Below are positions 1-9,460 of a stretch of DNA of 35,062 nucleotides, in pieces (the first letter of the stretch is position 1; each line of letters starts with the position of its first letter). The DNA comes from a bacterium (GTDB lineage Bacteria > Desulfobacterota > Desulfocorpusculales > Desulfocorpusculum). Below the pieces are notes generated by a model. That model did no database searches. It saw nothing but the letters and a program-made list of their open reading frames with translations, and had not been told where the DNA came from. The stretch is from the NCBI GenBank assembly GCA_037481695.1, contig JBBFLE010000026.1:1-35062 (forward strand). Direction: 5' to 3'. The position numbers were made by a program, and so were the translations under genes.

Positions 1-907
<907 letters not shown>

Positions 908-982
908 CACAAATCTTACACGTTGGTGTTATTCCAACATTGTGAGGCCCGAACCAGGTTCTGTTGTCGGAGGATATCAGAG

Positions 983-1104
983 TTTCCCGGTGGCCATAGC
1001 GGAGGGGAAACACCTGTTCCCATCCCGAACACAGAAGTTAAGCCCTCCAGCGCCGATGGTACTGCTCTGGTAACGGAGTGGGAGAGTAGGTCGCTGCCGG
1101 GAAA
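983..1104 (+). rRNA. rrf: 5S ribosomal RNA
   Basis: A 5S rRNA gene follows the 23S gene after about 75 bases with no tRNA between. The terminal stem pairs TTTCCCGG at the start with CCGGGAAA at the end. Internal 5S landmarks are CCCATCCCGAACACAGAAGTTAAG (two stretches near 1019-1042) and GCGCCGATGGTACTG near 1051. The ends are set by the terminal helix and may be off by one or two bases. Confidence 0.95.
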
Positions 1105-1111
1105 CTTTTTT

Positions 1112-1159
1112 AGCCCGTCGCCTTTCGAGACAGAATTGACGCCGGGCTTTTTTTTTTTT
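1112..1159 (+). terminator. Rho-independent terminator of the rRNA operon
   Basis: Just after 5S rRNA, AGCCCG pairs with CGGGCT (with some further imperfect pairing inside) and is followed by an uninterrupted run of twelve T. It ends the rRNA operon, which converges with glyQ. Confidence 0.85.
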
Positions 1160-1295
1160 GCGGCGTGCACCCGCTTTAGCCCGCATTGTTTTCAAGAACT
1201 GGATAACTTGGAGTGGCTTTACAATATCCTTGGGTGGACGGATTCATTAAATCTTGATCATTTGAATTCCAGCCGGAGTTCAATCCAATTGGTTC

Positions 1296-2174
1296 TCAGG
1301 CAGATTTCTTCGCAAGAAGAGGAAAGCCCATGGACTCCCTTTGCTTTAGATATGCCTGGGCACAGGCTCTGGCCAACTTCCTCACCCTCAGGATGTAACG
1401 GGTCCTTTCGGCCACACTCAGAGCCCCGCGAGCGTCCAAGAGATTGAAAGTATGAGAGCATTTAAGACAGTGATCATAGGCAGGTAAGACAAGCCCTTTG
1501 TCCACCAGTCGAACACACTCGGCCTCGTGCATCTGGAAAAGCTTCAAGATGGCCTCCACATCGGCTTCTTGGAAATTATACTTGGAAAACTCCACCTCGC
1601 TTTGATGGTGCACGTCCCCATAGGTTATGCCATGAGCCCACTCCAGCTCAAAGACATTGTCAACTCCCTGCAGATACATGGCAATGCGTTCTATTCCATA
1701 GGTGATCTCTACAGAAACAGGCTGCAGGTCTATCCCACCGGCTTGTTGGAAGTAGGTAAACTGGGTTATCTCCATGCCGTCCAGCCACACTTCCCATCCC
1801 AGTCCCCAAGCCCCCAAGGTGGGAGATTCCCAATCATCCTCCACAAACCGAATATCATGAAGCAGAGGATCCACTCCAAAATGGCGCAGGCTGTCCAGAT
1901 AAAGCTCCTGAATGTCCAGGGGAGAAGGCTTCATTATTACCTGGAACTGGTAATAATGTTGCAACCTGTTGGGATTCTCTCCATAACGCCCGTCAGTAGG
2001 TCTCCTCGAGGGCTCCACATAGGCTGCATTCCAGGGCTCCGGGCCAAGCACCCTCAGAAAGGTTGCTGGATGAAATGTGCCTGCTCCCACCTCAGTATCG
2101 TAAGGCTGATGTAAAATGCATCCACGGCTGGCCCAGTAATTCTCCAGCGCCAGGATAAGCTCTTGAAAGTTCAT
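1296..2174 (-). CDS. glyQ: Glycyl-tRNA synthetase alpha subunit
   Basis: GlyQ is the catalytic alpha subunit of the bacterial alpha2-beta2 glycyl-tRNA synthetase, which charges tRNA-Gly in the cytoplasm. The protein (292 residues from the chosen start, normal for the family) begins [19 protein letters not shown] and carries the class II hallmarks [36 protein letters not shown] and a [11 protein letters not shown] motif 3. I chose the ATG at 2174 because MNFQEL is the usual family start; an upstream GTG at 2204 would add ten residues. recO lies upstream on the same strand. The odd point is downstream: glyS, the beta subunit normally adjacent, is absent and the next thing is the 3' end of a convergent rRNA operon. 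Confidence 0.96.
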   Translation of the reverse strand: MNFQELILALENYWASRGCILHQPYDTEVGAGTFHPATFLRVLGPEPWNAAYVEPSRRPTDGRYGENPNRLQHYYQFQVIMKPSPLDIQELYLDSLRHFGVDPLLHDIRFVEDDWESPTLGAWGLGWEVWLDGMEITQFTYFQQAGGIDLQPVSVEITYGIERIAMYLQGVDNVFELEWAHGITYGDVHHQSEVEFSKYNFQEADVEAILKLFQMHEAECVRLVDKGLVLPAYDHCLKCSHTFNLLDARGALSVAERTRYILRVRKLARACAQAYLKQRESMGFPLLAKKSA

Positions 2175-2266
2175 CTGCCAGTCCCCCCTGCCTGGATCAT
2201 TCACCGAAAAGATGAAACTATATTATCCGTTTTGGCCGATTTGTCCACTGCAGGCTGGTATTTCCT

Positions 2267-3016
2267 CTATTTTCCCATGCTCTCCAGGAATTCGGTTGAC
2301 CTGAGTGTTCGGCCTGCGTGATACACGAAAAAGGCACGAAGCAGACCCTTGGACTCCTTCAATGCCAGGGACGAGAAAGCCACCCTGTGAAGCCTCTCCA
2401 ATGGAAGGGATCTGGCCTCCTGAAGTAGCCTAAGGGTCCCTCTGCTTATGCTGAACCCCTCTGCGCCCTGGCAATTGCGGCACAAGGCGCCACCTTGTGA
2501 GATTCCGATTCTAATAGATAACCCCTGCTCCAAGAGGGCCCCACAGCTAACACAGGCATCCAACTTCAGACCGTAACCAGCCAGGTCAAGTGCCCTGAGT
2601 TCGAACAACCGCAGTACAGCCTCTCCTGCGCCTGTTTTGCCCAGAGATCTGAGGGTCCAAAGCAAAAGGGGCAAAAGGCCCTTAACAGGCTCCCCCTCTG
2701 GAGCGCATGCCTCAGCCCATTCGGCCACATAGCAGGCCCTGGCAAAGCCCGTCAGGTCTGCCCTGACAGATTCGAAATGCTCCAAGAGATCCGCCCCTTC
2801 CAATCTTACCAAGGAACTCCCAGGCCTTTCGAAACCGTGGATTCTCACATGTGTCAGAAGGTCCAGATTGGCTCCGAAACGTCTTCGACTGGCCTTGGCC
2901 CCTTTTGCTATGCCTGTGAGTTTTCCTTTTTGGTCCCCGTAAAAGGTAACCAGAAGGTCCCTCTCTTGAAAATCCATTACCTTCAATATCACGGACTCTG
3001 TGACAAAAGGAGGCAT
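2267..3016 (-). CDS. recO: DNA repair protein RecO
   Basis: RecO works with RecF and RecR to load RecA on SSB-coated gaps. The 249-residue protein has the N-terminal OB-fold pattern (ESVILKVMDFQERDLLVTFY, then GKLTGIAKGAKASRRRFG) and a C-terminal helical domain with a zinc-finger pair: CVSCG around residue 155 and CRNC around residue 180. Length fits the family. The start at 3016 (MPPFVTES) is preferred over a GTG three codons upstream because it leaves normal spacing from an AGAGGGGG ribosome-binding site. It sits upstream of glyQ in the same direction, a recO-glyQ order common in Deltaproteobacteria. Confidence 0.93.
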   Translation of the reverse strand: MPPFVTESVILKVMDFQERDLLVTFYGDQKGKLTGIAKGAKASRRRFGANLDLLTHVRIHGFERPGSSLVRLEGADLLEHFESVRADLTGFARACYVAEWAEACAPEGEPVKGLLPLLLWTLRSLGKTGAGEAVLRLFELRALDLAGYGLKLDACVSCGALLEQGLSIRIGISQGGALCRNCQGAEGFSISRGTLRLLQEARSLPLERLHRVAFSSLALKESKGLLRAFFVYHAGRTLRSTEFLESMGK

Positions 3017-3359
3017 GGGCCTCACCCCCTCTTCTGAGCAAGAACCCTCAAGGGCTCATTTTAGCCGCATCTTTCACAAAGGGGAGATGATGCAATCTTA
3101 GCCATCAAAATTTCAATTGGAACATGCATGTCCCAAAAACACAATGGAACCTTTGAGCCCCAAAAAAGCTTTGACAGGCCTGATCCCATGGGGCAGGGTC
3201 CAAAACCGAGAACCTAACAAATGTAACAGGGGGTGTACCTCTAAGCCAGCCCATCTTGGCTCATGATCCTAATTGGGTTAGGATGGAATCCAGGCAGTAA
3301 TACAAAAAAGCTGGGCCTTAGATTCAAAGCCACGCAAAGGGGAGGGAACCCTGAGTAGA
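3017..3359. other. Divergent intergenic region recO/ispH
   Basis: No convincing gene or RNA is visible. It must hold the promoters for recO (minus) and ispH (plus). The only clear structure is the inverted repeat at 3266-3284 inside a possible ispH promoter, listed separately. Confidence 0.6.
3256..3284 (+). promoter_or_regulatory. Possible ispH promoter with overlapping inverted repeat
   Basis: TTGGCT (3256-3261) and TAGGAT (3279-3284) are 17 bases apart and each match four of six consensus positions. The right element coincides with a 7-base inverted repeat, ATCCTAA-TTGGG-TTAGGAT (3266-3284), which could be an operator. This is pattern matching only. Confidence 0.3.
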
Positions 3360-4316
3360 GTGAGCATTCCCCACAGAATCCTTCTGGCCAATCCCAGAGG
3401 GTTTTGTGCAGGTGTGAAAAGAGCCATAGAAACCGTAGAGACAGCCCTGCGAAAGACCGGAGCCCCGGTATATGTTTTTCATGAGATCGTGCATAACACC
3501 CATGTGGTCAAGGAGCTGGGAGACAGGGGAGCGCTTTTCGTGGATCGGGTGGATCAGGTTCCTCCTGGCAGCCTTCTGATTTTTTCTGCCCACGGTGTTT
3601 CCCCCAAGGAAAGGCAATTGGCAAAGCACAGAGGTCTCAAGGTGGTTGACGCCACCTGTCCCCTGGTCACCAAAGTCCACATGGAAGCCAGGCGCTTCGC
3701 CAAAGAGGGTAGGACCATTTTGCTTGTGGGGCACGAGGGCCATGAGGAGGTGGTAGGCACCATGGGCGAGGCACCGGAACATATCCGGTTGGTGATATCA
3801 GTGAGGGATGTAGAGAATGTGCGAGTAGAGGATCCTGGAAAGGTGGCTGTTATAACCCAGACCACCCTCTCCCTGGATGAAACAAAAGAGGTGATGGAAG
3901 CCGTAAGGGCCAGATTTCCCAAAGCTGTGACTCCTACCAAGAAAGACATATGCTATGCTACCACCAACCGCCAGACGGCAGTAAAAGAACTGGCCCCGCG
4001 GTGTGATATGATCTTGGTGATAGGCTCTCGTAATTCCTCCAATTCCAGAAGGCTGGCTGAGGTGGCCGAGTCGTACAAGACAAAGGCCCATCTCATAGAT
4101 GATGTGGGAGGCATAGAGATGGGCTGGCTAGAGGGGGTGGAAACCCTGGGTATAACAGCCGGAGCCAGTGCACCGGAGCATCTTGTGACGGAACTGGTAG
4201 ATTTCTTCAAACGCATGGGTACAAGAAAGATTCAAGAATGGGAATCAGGAGAGCGAGAAAAGGTGCGCTTCGGCCTCCCCTCAGAGCTCAGACATCTGAA
4301 GGGCTCTGTGCAATAG
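3360..4316 (+). CDS. ispH: 4-hydroxy-3-methylbut-2-enyl diphosphate reductase
   Basis: IspH (LytB) makes IPP and DMAPP from HMBPP in the last step of the MEP isoprenoid pathway, using an oxygen-sensitive Fe-S cluster. The 318-residue protein shows the three conserved cluster cysteines in context: NPRGFCAGVKRAIE near residue 15, VDATCPLVTKVH near residue 99 and DICYATTNRQTAV near residue 198. It also shows the substrate-binding SSNSRRL segment and the terminal GASAPE motif. The start is GTG at 3360, the only one that keeps the usual short N-terminus; the purine-rich GGGGAGGG lies rather far upstream, so the start is less sure than the identity. Its 3' end overlaps the convergent DUF1232 gene by 29 bases. 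Confidence 0.96.
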   Translation: MSIPHRILLANPRGFCAGVKRAIETVETALRKTGAPVYVFHEIVHNTHVVKELGDRGALFVDRVDQVPPGSLLIFSAHGVSPKERQLAKHRGLKVVDATCPLVTKVHMEARRFAKEGRTILLVGHEGHEEVVGTMGEAPEHIRLVISVRDVENVRVEDPGKVAVITQTTLSLDETKEVMEAVRARFPKAVTPTKKDICYATTNRQTAVKELAPRCDMILVIGSRNSSNSRRLAEVAESYKTKAHLIDDVGGIEMGWLEGVETLGITAGASAPEHLVTELVDFFKRMGTRKIQEWESGEREKVRFGLPSELRHLKGSVQ

Positions 4317-4599
4317 ACCCCTCCTTGGGCTCCAATCGTTCCCTGTGTTCTCGATAGAGCTCTTGAGGTACCATCCAAAAAGCAATAACAACCAAAGCTG
4401 GCACCACAATCAGATCGTCCAGGTGCCCCAGGACAGGTATGAAATCTGGTATCAGATCTATGGGGGAAAGCACATAGGCAAGGGCAAGCCCCAAGAGCCA
4501 GCGGGCAATTCTGGGGGTACGGGGATCCAAATAAACTGCCTTTACCACTGCCAGTTCCATTCTTAACACTCGGATCGAAGCCTTGAGAGACAATCTCAT
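4288..4599 (-). CDS. DUF1232 (YkvA-like) small membrane protein
   Basis: A 103-residue protein with the DUF1232 signature: residues 33-62 contain WLLGLALAYVLSPIDLIPDF followed by IPVLGHLDDL, then a second hydrophobic segment (LIVVPALVVIAFWMV). Members are predicted inner-membrane proteins of unknown function. It converges on ispH with a 29-base overlap of the coding ends and lies 99 bases downstream of tonB, so it may share readthrough from the B12-uptake operon. Function cannot be assigned. Confidence 0.85.
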   Translation of the reverse strand: MRLSLKASIRVLRMELAVVKAVYLDPRTPRIARWLLGLALAYVLSPIDLIPDFIPVLGHLDDLIVVPALVVIAFWMVPQELYREHRERLEPKEGSIAQSPSDV

Positions 4600-4647
4600 C
4601 GCTTAACCTTCAAGGAGCAAAAGGCCATAGCCTACCCTCGGGTCAAT

Positions 4648-4688
4648 GAGGAGCCTCCCTTGGGGCAAGACAGCCAAAATGGCTCCTC
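4648..4688 (-). terminator. Hairpin downstream of tonB
   Basis: GAGGAGCC (4648-4655) and GGCTCCTC (4681-4688) form an 8-base inverted repeat just after the tonB stop. There is no T-run behind it on the minus strand, so it is a transcript-end or stability hairpin at best. Confidence 0.3.
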
Positions 4689-4698
4689 AAGAGGCTCA

Positions 4699-5505
4699 TC
4701 ATCGTTCAAGCCTGAAGAGTATGGGCACCTCTACCTCCATTTCCACCGGCTCATGCCCCAAAAACCCAGGCACGAACTCCCAATGCTCCACCGCTTCCCT
4801 GGCCGCATCATCCAAGATCTTGTATCCGCTTGGTTGGGTCACCCGTACAAGGCCGGGACTGCCGTCTTTTAGCACTACCACCGAAAGGATCACCGTGCCT
4901 TCATAGCCTCTTTTTCTGGCAATCTCAGGATAAGGAGGTTTGGGATTTCTCCCATAGCGTGGGAAGGCTTTCTGGAGTTGGGCCTTGGGTGGCTTTCCTT
5001 CCCCTGAGGGTTCCAGCTGGGGCAAGGCTGATGAGATTTCTTGCTTTCCTGCTGTAAATAGGGACTCCTGGCCTCTGCTCTGAGAACCTCCAGTCACAGA
5101 GGCCCCATCATCCTGCTCCAGGGGATCTCTCATGTCCTGCATCTTGGGAGATGAAGTTGTCTTTGGCTTGGTTTGCTGCTTTTTCAACTCAGGCCGCGGT
5201 TTTACCTTGGGGCTTGCGGACTGGACAGCGGGCAGGGGATCTTGCTGGGCAATCAAGGAAGGCTCAGAAGACTGGTGGCTTGGGGTGGAATACTCATGCT
5301 GCTCTTTGGGCGAAGCGGGCTCACTGCCAGTAGATGGTCTCTTGGGTAGCTCTTTTGCAGGAAAAGGAGTCTCAAGGGATATCTCTAGGCTGGGCCTGGG
5401 TATCCAGGGGATCTCTTTCTTGGGCATGAGAGTCCATGGTGACAGAAAGGCGGCCAAGTGCAGGCTAGTAGAGACCAGAAAACCCAGAACCAGCTCCTGT
5501 CTCAT
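4699..5505 (-). CDS. tonB: TonB-family energy transducer
   Basis: TonB transmits proton-motive force from ExbB-ExbD to outer-membrane receptors. The 268-residue protein has a short N-terminal membrane anchor (residues 5-25), a long low-complexity linker rich in Pro, Ser, Lys and Gln (about 30-180), and a C-terminal TonB domain with YPEIARKRGYEGTVILSVVV and the closing segment around ALEHWEF-like AVEHWEFVPG. Its start overlaps the exbD stop by four bases (ATGA), so it is translationally coupled. Being last in the riboswitch-controlled btuFCD-exbBD-tonB run, it is most likely dedicated to corrinoid uptake. No outer-membrane BtuB receptor is present in the window. Confidence 0.92.
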   Translation of the reverse strand: MRQELVLGFLVSTSLHLAAFLSPWTLMPKKEIPWIPRPSLEISLETPFPAKELPKRPSTGSEPASPKEQHEYSTPSHQSSEPSLIAQQDPLPAVQSASPKVKPRPELKKQQTKPKTTSSPKMQDMRDPLEQDDGASVTGGSQSRGQESLFTAGKQEISSALPQLEPSGEGKPPKAQLQKAFPRYGRNPKPPYPEIARKRGYEGTVILSVVVLKDGSPGLVRVTQPSGYKILDDAAREAVEHWEFVPGFLGHEPVEMEVEVPILFRLER

Positions 5506-5912
5506 TTGCTTCCTCTGGGTTGGGCTTCCAGAAAGACCCTATTTAGACCTGAAGAACGTATTGTGTCCAAAACCTCTATGATTCTTTGGTATGAAACGGC
5601 TTGATCTCCCCTTAGTATGACCTTGTCTACTTCTCCAGAACCTGCCTTGGCCTGGATTCTTTGTGCCAGCAATTCCAGGCTAATATGTTCTCCCTCCAGA
5701 AATATCTCTCCCTGGGCATCCAGGCTTACCTCCATAGCCTGGGTGTTATCCTGGGTGAGCATGTCCGCCTTAGGAAGACTAAGAGGGATACCCTTTTGGA
5801 GGGCCATGAAAAGGGAAACGTAAATGAAGAATGAGAGCAGTTGAAATGTCACGTCTATCAGAGGGATCATCTCCATGCGAACCTTTTTCCGTTCCGTTCT
5901 GTGGATCTTCAC
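5502..5912 (-). CDS. exbD: ExbD/TolR-type biopolymer transport protein
   Basis: This 136-residue protein is the ExbD partner of the ExbB-ExbD-TonB motor. Residues 14-38 form one membrane helix that starts with the hallmark MIPLIDVTFQLL, whose Asp is the proton-translocating residue of the family. A periplasmic domain follows, including VSLDAQGEIFLEGE and KVILRGDQAVSYQRIIEVLD. It overlaps exbB upstream and tonB downstream by four bases each, an indication of a tightly coupled translational unit. Confidence 0.93.
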   Translation of the reverse strand: MKIHRTERKKVRMEMIPLIDVTFQLLSFFIYVSLFMALQKGIPLSLPKADMLTQDNTQAMEVSLDAQGEIFLEGEHISLELLAQRIQAKAGSGEVDKVILRGDQAVSYQRIIEVLDTIRSSGLNRVFLEAQPRGSK

Positions 5913-6571
5913 GGCACCCTCTGCGGCTCGGTCCCTGGGTGGACATGGAAAAGGCCGGTGCTGTTTCCCTGATGACGATTCTTGCTGTGGACTATTTCCA
6001 GGGAGGTCCCATAGGTCTCCATCTCGTTGGCTGCCTGTTCGGCACGTTTCTGGAAGTAGTTATAAGAAATCACACAGGGCACTGCTATCACCAGGCCGGC
6101 CACGGTAGTTATCAAAGCCTCTGCAACCCCGATGGTAACCACTCTAGGATCCTGGAATCCCGAACTGCCCAGTAGATCAAAGGCTTTTATCAAGCCTGTG
6201 ACCGTGCCCAAGATGCCCAACATGGGGGCCACGGTCACCAGTGTGTCCAAAACGGCCAACCCCCTCCTCATTCTCTCCATCTGCTCCTTGGCCGCCACCT
6301 CCATGGCCGCAGAGAGGGAAAACTCCCTATGCACAATGCCGCTAACCAACACCCGCACCACGTAATCACGGCTTCCGCGCACCTTTTCCCTTATCTCGTC
6401 ATATGCCTCCCGCTCGGCCAGGGAAAGCACCTCCTCCACCAGGCGCCTGTTTCTCCTGGCGGTCTCCCTTACCCAGAAGATGGCCCTGTCTATGGTCACT
6501 GCCAGAGCTACCAGCGAACACCCCAGCAATGGCCACATCACAGGCCCCCCTCTTTGAAACAGATCCATCAT
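5909..6571 (-). CDS. exbB: ExbB/TolQ/MotA-type proton channel protein
   Basis: The 220-residue protein has three membrane helices in the ExbB arrangement: residues 10-30, then a large cytoplasmic loop, then about 109-130 and 148-170. The typical family stretch APMLGILGTVTGLIKAF precedes EALITTVAGLVIAVPCVI. Together with ExbD it forms the inner-membrane motor that energises TonB. The start ATG overlaps the btuD stop (ATGA). Start codon choice is supported by an AGAAGGGG ribosome-binding site. Confidence 0.93.
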   Translation of the reverse strand: MMDLFQRGGPVMWPLLGCSLVALAVTIDRAIFWVRETARRNRRLVEEVLSLAEREAYDEIREKVRGSRDYVVRVLVSGIVHREFSLSAAMEVAAKEQMERMRRGLAVLDTLVTVAPMLGILGTVTGLIKAFDLLGSSGFQDPRVVTIGVAEALITTVAGLVIAVPCVISYNYFQKRAEQAANEMETYGTSLEIVHSKNRHQGNSTGLFHVHPGTEPQRVP

Positions 6572-7386
6572 GCTGTTTTCCCCTTCTCCCCCCGCGCCCC
6601 CAAGCCATCCAGATAAGGGGTGATCCTGGGAGCTCCAGTCACGGGATCCATGTCCACATAAACCCGAGCCCCATATACATCCAGAATGGTTTGCTGCGTG
6701 ATTACCTCTTGGGGAGGGCCCAAGGCTCGAACCTTCCCCTCTTTTAAGAGCAGAAGTCTGTGGCAGACAACAGAGGCCAAGTTGAGATCATGGGAAACCC
6801 AAACCACTGTCAGGCCTTCTTGGCTGTGGAGCCTTCCCAGCAGTTCCACAAGCTCCATTTGATGTTTGAGATCCAGGTACGCCGTGGGCTCGTCCAGGAG
6901 AAAAACCCTGGGCTGCTGAGTCAAAGCCCTAGCCACCAATACCCTCTGCCTCTCTCCTCCGCTAAGCTCGTTGACGTCTCTTTGTGCCAGGTGGGAACAG
7001 CCTGCCTTCTCTAGGCTGGCCCAGGCGATAGCCCTGTCTTCATCCCCTTCGAAGCCCATCATGCTCAGGTGTGGATGCCTGCCCATGAGGGCCATTTCCA
7101 GGACTGTAAAAGACTGTGTCAAGATGGTCTCCTGGGGCACCACTGCCAGAGTCTTGGCCACTTTTTTCCTTGACATGGTTTGGATATCCTGACCCTCCAG
7201 GAGGACCCTTCCCCTTTCAGGTTTGAGGATACCCTGCAGCACTCCCAGCAGTGTTGTCTTGCCAGAAGCATTGGGTCCCAAGATGCCCAGTATCTCCCCC
7301 CTGGCCACCTGAACAGACACGTCCTGTAGTACCCATTCTTTACGATAACGAAACCACACGCCATTTGCCATTAAGAGGGGTTCCAC
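6568..7386 (-). CDS. btuD: ABC transporter ATPase for corrinoids (BtuD/FecE family)
   Basis: ATPase subunit of a class II importer. Walker A is GPNASGKTT (residues 37-45 from the chosen start), the signature is ELSGGERQRVLVARAL, Walker B is VFLLDEPTAYLDL and the switch His is in WVSHDLNLAS. I chose the GTG at 7386, giving 272 residues: it has an AAGGGGGG ribosome-binding site five bases upstream. An in-frame extension to 7839 would overlap the permease gene by more than 450 bases and is not protein-like. The ATG five codons later is an alternative. It overlaps the btuC 3' end by 16 bases and lies downstream of a cobalamin riboswitch, which fixes the likely substrate as B12 or cobinamide rather than iron siderophore. 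Confidence 0.9.
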   Translation of the reverse strand: MEPLLMANGVWFRYRKEWVLQDVSVQVARGEILGILGPNASGKTTLLGVLQGILKPERGRVLLEGQDIQTMSRKKVAKTLAVVPQETILTQSFTVLEMALMGRHPHLSMMGFEGDEDRAIAWASLEKAGCSHLAQRDVNELSGGERQRVLVARALTQQPRVFLLDEPTAYLDLKHQMELVELLGRLHSQEGLTVVWVSHDLNLASVVCHRLLLLKEGKVRALGPPQEVITQQTILDVYGARVYVDMDPVTGAPRITPYLDGLGARGEKGKTA

Positions 7387-8417
7387 CTGGCCCCCCTTGT
7401 GCGAAGTAGAAGGATGAAAAATGGAGCCCCTAGGGCTGCAGTGATCACACCCACCGGCACCTCGGCAGGAGACATGAGGGTTCTGGCCAGGACATCCGCC
7501 AATATGAGGAAAACCGCTCCACCCAAGGCTCCCATTGGTAGAAGGAGCCTGTGGTCTGGACCCAGCAGCATGCGCATAAGGTGGGGCACTATGAGCCCCA
7601 CAAATCCTATCAGACCGCTGACGCTCACCACCAAGCCTGTGAGCAAGGCCGTGACGATGAGAAGCAGAAATTTGCTTCTTTCCACCTGAACTCCCAACTG
7701 CAAAGCCGTCCGCTCCCCCAGGCCCAGAAGGTTCAGGCTGCGGGCCTGACTCCAAAGGATGACCAGAGCCCCCAAGGCCCACGGGCCCACAATACCTGCT
7801 TGGGAGTACTTGGCTCCGCTCAGGTCCCCATAAAGCCAAAACATCATGGAGTGAAGCTGTTCGGCCCGGCTCAGGCTCAATACCAGCATTATCAGGGAAG
7901 TGAAAAAGGCATTTACTATCACTCCGGTCAGCAGCACCCTGGTCATCTCCAGTCTTCCCATCCCTCCCGCAATGCCCAGCACCAAAGCCATTGTGCCCAT
8001 GGCTCCCAGGAAGGCCGCCAGAGGTGTGGTCAAGGAAAGAAATCCTGTTGCGAGAGCCATGGAACTAAGGGCTCCGAGGGCAGCACCGCTGGAGATTCCC
8101 AGTACAAAAGGTTCAGCCAAAGGGTTGCGAAGCAGGGATTGGAGCACCACTCCGGAAACCGCAAGTCCCATGCCAACGATTCCAGTGAGAAGCACCCTGG
8201 GAAGGCGGATCTCCAGAAGTATAGACCTTTCTGTGGAATCCAAAGACCAGCCTGGCAGCCCCACCCCAAGAATCTCCCCCAAGACCCCTTTCCAGGCAAG
8301 CGGAGTGGGTCCGGTGCCCAGAGCCAGGATCCCGGCCAGGGCCACCGCCACTGTACCCAAGAGAGTCCAGAATATGATCCCCTTCAAGGTTACCGGGCCT
8401 GGCCTCACAAAAGACAT
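7371..8417 (-). CDS. btuC: BtuC/FecCD-type permease of the corrinoid importer
   Basis: A 348-residue polytopic inner-membrane protein with about ten hydrophobic helices, of the FecCD/BtuC fold. Family markers include RLPRVLLTGIVGMGLAVSG, the glycine-rich NPLAEPFVLGISSGAALGAL and GLIGFVGLIVPHLMRMLLG, followed by LGAPFFILLLRT at the C-terminus. It forms the transmembrane pore for corrinoid handed over by BtuF. It lies 22 bases downstream of btuF and overlaps btuD. Confidence 0.92.
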   Translation of the reverse strand: MSFVRPGPVTLKGIIFWTLLGTVAVALAGILALGTGPTPLAWKGVLGEILGVGLPGWSLDSTERSILLEIRLPRVLLTGIVGMGLAVSGVVLQSLLRNPLAEPFVLGISSGAALGALSSMALATGFLSLTTPLAAFLGAMGTMALVLGIAGGMGRLEMTRVLLTGVIVNAFFTSLIMLVLSLSRAEQLHSMMFWLYGDLSGAKYSQAGIVGPWALGALVILWSQARSLNLLGLGERTALQLGVQVERSKFLLLIVTALLTGLVVSVSGLIGFVGLIVPHLMRMLLGPDHRLLLPMGALGGAVFLILADVLARTLMSPAEVPVGVITAALGAPFFILLLRTRGARWNPS

Positions 8418-8439
8418 CTCTTCTTTGCCCTCGAAGGCT

Positions 8440-9360
8440 TCAGTTTCTTGAGCCCACCTCAGCCCAAAGCTCCGGGTGGATGATCAAAGCCATTTTTTCC
8501 AGACCCTCTATTATCCTCGGAGAGGGCCTGTCTATGAGATCCCCATCCATCACATGGATGCGGCCGTTTTTTACCGCAGGTATGTCTTTCCACCTTTTCC
8601 ACCTTTTCTTTTCTCCCTCCGCAGCTCTTGTATCGGCCATGGAGGAGATGATTATCACCTGGGGCGCAAGGGTCATTACCCTCTCCCAGCTCAACATGAG
8701 ATACCCACGACCCAGACTGCTGGCCACATTTTCTCCTCCAGCAAGCCCGATGAGGTGGTCTTGGAGGGTGTCAGAGCCAGCCACTACGAGGGGCTGGGCT
8801 CCCACCTGGAGAAGCACCCGGGGTCTTGGCCTGGTTCCAATCCTTTGTCTTACCCCCTCCATCTTCTCCCGCATGCGCGACACCAGATCTGCCGCCTCTT
8901 CCCGGCGCCCGAACAACTCTCCCAGGCTCAACAATGTACTGAAAAGACCTTCCAGAGATCTGGGATCCAACACAAATACCGTGAGCCCCAATTCTTCAAG
9001 CCTCCTGATCTGCTCCCTGGGGTTTCCATCACGGGTGGCCAATACCAGATCTGGTTTCAAGGCCACTATGGCCTCAAGCTGCAGGTGCACGTAAGAGCCC
9101 ACTTTGGGCCTGGAGGCTGCTTGGGGTGGGAAATTCGTATGCTCTGTTACACCCACTACCTCCTGATCCAGACCAAGGGCGAAGAGGCACTCGGTAATAC
9201 TGGGGGCAAGGGCCACGATTCTCCTCGGGAGCATGGATATTTGCACCCTTCGGCCGGCCTCGTCCCTGAGCTCCAAAGAAAAGCCGTATACGGGCTCTGC
9301 TGTAGATAAAAAGGTAAAGATTAATCCCAAGATGGCTGCTTTGGCAGAAGACCCCAACAA
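8440..9360 (-). CDS. btuF: Periplasmic corrinoid-binding protein (BtuF family)
   Basis: The 306-residue protein starts with a signal peptide (hydrophobic residues about 7-26) and has the BtuF/FepB fold: RRIVALAPSITECLFALGL, then VGVTEHTNFP and KVGSYVHLQLEAIVALKPDLVLA, a long connecting helix, and a C-terminal lobe with IPAVKNGRIHVMDGD. It captures B12 in the periplasm for BtuCD. The start is TTG at 9360, eight bases after a GGGAGG ribosome-binding site; no ATG is available in the leader. The gene is the first behind a cobalamin riboswitch and a terminator-like hairpin, so expression should fall when cytoplasmic B12 is high. Confidence 0.9.
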   Translation of the reverse strand: MLGSSAKAAILGLIFTFLSTAEPVYGFSLELRDEAGRRVQISMLPRRIVALAPSITECLFALGLDQEVVGVTEHTNFPPQAASRPKVGSYVHLQLEAIVALKPDLVLATRDGNPREQIRRLEELGLTVFVLDPRSLEGLFSTLLSLGELFGRREEAADLVSRMREKMEGVRQRIGTRPRPRVLLQVGAQPLVVAGSDTLQDHLIGLAGGENVASSLGRGYLMLSWERVMTLAPQVIIISSMADTRAAEGEKKRWKRWKDIPAVKNGRIHVMDGDLIDRPSPRIIEGLEKMALIIHPELWAEVGSRN

Positions 9361-9371
9361 TTTGGCCTCCC

Positions 9372-9408
9372 AAAACCAACGGCCCCGACCTCAAGGAAGT
9401 CGGGGCCG
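9372..9408 (-). terminator. Terminator-like hairpin between riboswitch and btuF
   Basis: On the minus strand CGGCCCCGAC pairs with GTCGGGGCCG (9380-9408; ten base pairs, nine-base loop) and is followed by TTGGTTTT. It sits 50 bases after the riboswitch and just ahead of the btuF ribosome-binding site. This is the expected place for a B12-dependent transcription terminator. The T-run is interrupted by two G, so efficiency is uncertain. Confidence 0.7.
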
Positions 9409-9460
9409 CTTTGCTCAGAAATCTGCCGCCTTCCCCTCGAAAGGTCGCTCAGATGGGTCC

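Noticed and set aside
7551-8483. 310-codon plus-strand frame opposite btuC
   Set aside because: Antisense shadow of the permease; low-complexity and rich in Gln, His and Lys, with no start signal.
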